Position numbers and translations under genes: made by a program. A DNA stretch of 64,000 nt. It comes from AAA164-E04 sp964342825. Lineage in GTDB: Bacteria > Verrucomicrobiota > Verrucomicrobiia > Limisphaerales > AAA164-E04. The notes beneath the pieces were generated by a model that ran no database searches, was not told the DNA's origin, and saw nothing but the letters and a program-made list of their open reading frames with translations. Positions 63,437 to 64,000 of the stretch are shown here, piece by piece. The stretch is taken from assembly GCA_964342825.1 (NCBI GenBank), contig CAYFHO010000016.1:1-64000 (forward strand), read 5' to 3'. Position 1 is the stretch's first letter. Each line of letters opens with the position of its first letter.

Positions 63437-63844
63437 TTAAACTCCTTTACCAAGAATCATCAGAAATCCCAAAACAGATTGCCCCAGGGAAAATAACGTC
63501 AGTTTAAATAAAATCGAGCGCTGAGTTGATAGGTTTTTTGGAGCCTTCAACATCCGGGTCAAAGGAATCAACCAAACCATCAGCCATAGCAAAACAATGG
63601 AGATGGAATACGTCTGGTTGCTGAGTTCAATCAATAACTGGATAGGTATCATGAAAATAATGGTCACACCTCCAAGCAGAAGCACTGCTTCCGAAGGGTG
63701 ATCAAACCATCTGTAACTCAATATCAATCCAAGAAGTGGCCATATTGCCATGGCACCAAAGGAATACAAAATTACCTTACCAGCAGGCATTGGATGAACA
63801 ATTGCCGAAGCGGGTTGGCTTTGCTGTGGCTCTTTTGATTTCAA
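63437..63844 (-). CDS. Small four-helix membrane protein, hypothetical
   Basis: The 135-residue frame starts with a polar leader of about 22 residues followed by four hydrophobic segments (VILYSFGAMAIWPLLGLILSY; VLLLGGVTIIFMIPIQLLI; SISIVLLWLMVWLIPL; ILFKLTLFSLGQSVLGFLMIL). No known family is recognised. The TTG at 63844 has only a close-set GAGG; the ATG 18 codons in, at 63790, could be the real start and would still include all helices. It lies upstream of the DUF2071 gene on the same strand. Confidence 0.55.
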   Translation of the reverse strand: MKSKEPQQSQPASAIVHPMPAGKVILYSFGAMAIWPLLGLILSYRWFDHPSEAVLLLGGVTIIFMIPIQLLIELSNQTYSISIVLLWLMVWLIPLTRMLKAPKNLSTQRSILFKLTLFSLGQSVLGFLMILGKGV

Positions 63845-63913
63845 AGCCTCTTTGAATGAAACTGCGGTGGGACAATAAGAAACAAATTAAAGCTGGGAAG
63901 GAATAGAAAGATT

Positions 63914-63987
63914 GGCCGGTAATACCTGCCGGTCATTTTGGTGTGCTCGAAATGCTGCCGGCACCATAATGGATGGCGACCGGCAGC
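63914..63987. repeat. Pair of GC-rich hairpins at the window edge
   Basis: Two inverted repeats lie in the gene-free last 150 bases: a 6-bp stem with a 9-nt loop around 63914-63934 and an 8-bp stem (63954-63961 with 63980-63987) with a partly paired loop. Neither is followed by a T run within the window. They may be terminators of a gene beyond the right edge. Confidence 0.4.
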
Positions 63988-64000
63988 TAATGATTGAACA

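Noticed and set aside
1..64000. CRISPR arrays, rRNA genes, complete insertion sequences or prophage
   Set aside because: No regularly spaced direct repeats, rRNA motifs, intact transposase with two ends or phage structural genes were seen.

Overview
The window looks like a piece of a Verrucomicrobiota chromosome. The assignment is an inference from gene content: three separate pseudopilin-like proteins with the GFTLIELLVVIAIIAILAG start, a Tat-exported Gfo/Idh oxidoreductase beside a ThuA-DUF1080 protein, a formylglycine-type sulfatase, a CotH/lamin-tail secreted protein, Ig-like and PPC-rich surface proteins, and a GldAFG-DUF4340 cluster. Composition is moderate in GC. Many starts have no clear Shine-Dalgarno sequence, and a few genes are best explained by TTG starts.

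Layout. 1-7.7 kb holds a broken IS4-type transposase tail, then one 7.1-kb gene for a giant secreted multidomain protein that carries a degenerate leishmanolysin-like domain. 7.9-11.4 kb (minus strand) has YceI, Gfo/Idh and ThuA-DUF1080. 11.6-19.9 kb is a minus-strand operon: GldA-like ATPase, permease, GldG-like protein, DUF4340 protein, AsmA-like giant. 20.0-23.0 kb has two small hypothetical genes, a SprT-like protein, RarA, and behind RarA a structured non-coding segment that may be 6S RNA. 23.2-29.7 kb is a minus-strand TolC / MacA-like adaptor / MacB ATPase / MacB permease operon whose last gene is a pseudopilin overlapping the permease stop. 29.9-34.7 kb has an Ig-domain protein, PssA, LeuC and an orphan MalK/UgpC-type ATPase. 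34.8-38.4 kb has pgi and mnmG with two perfect parS-like palindromes, so the region may lie near the replication origin. 38.4-43.5 kb carries accessory genes, including a HEAT-like gene split by an in-frame TGA, an esterase, a pseudopilin and a secreted protein. 43.7-49.4 kb has tRNA-Leu(CAA), a glycerophosphodiesterase, a sulfatase and the lepA-lepB pair. 49.6-55.3 kb has a third pseudopilin, a HEAT lipoprotein, TctB/TctC without TctA, small envelope proteins and TrkH. 55.3-64 kb has UvrA, a CotH-family protein, a YcaQ-like glycosylase, a DUF2071 protein and a small membrane protein.

The most notable non-genic signal is a 53-bp perfect palindrome with two full copies (33540-33592, 46289-46341) and two single-arm copies (23187-23215, 44708-44727). 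All four lie at or within a few bases of a stop codon. The two full copies differ by a compensatory base-pair change, and one single-arm copy encodes the last residues and stop of the gene it joins. The most notable gene arrangement is the pseudopilin coupled to a MacAB-TolC-type exporter.
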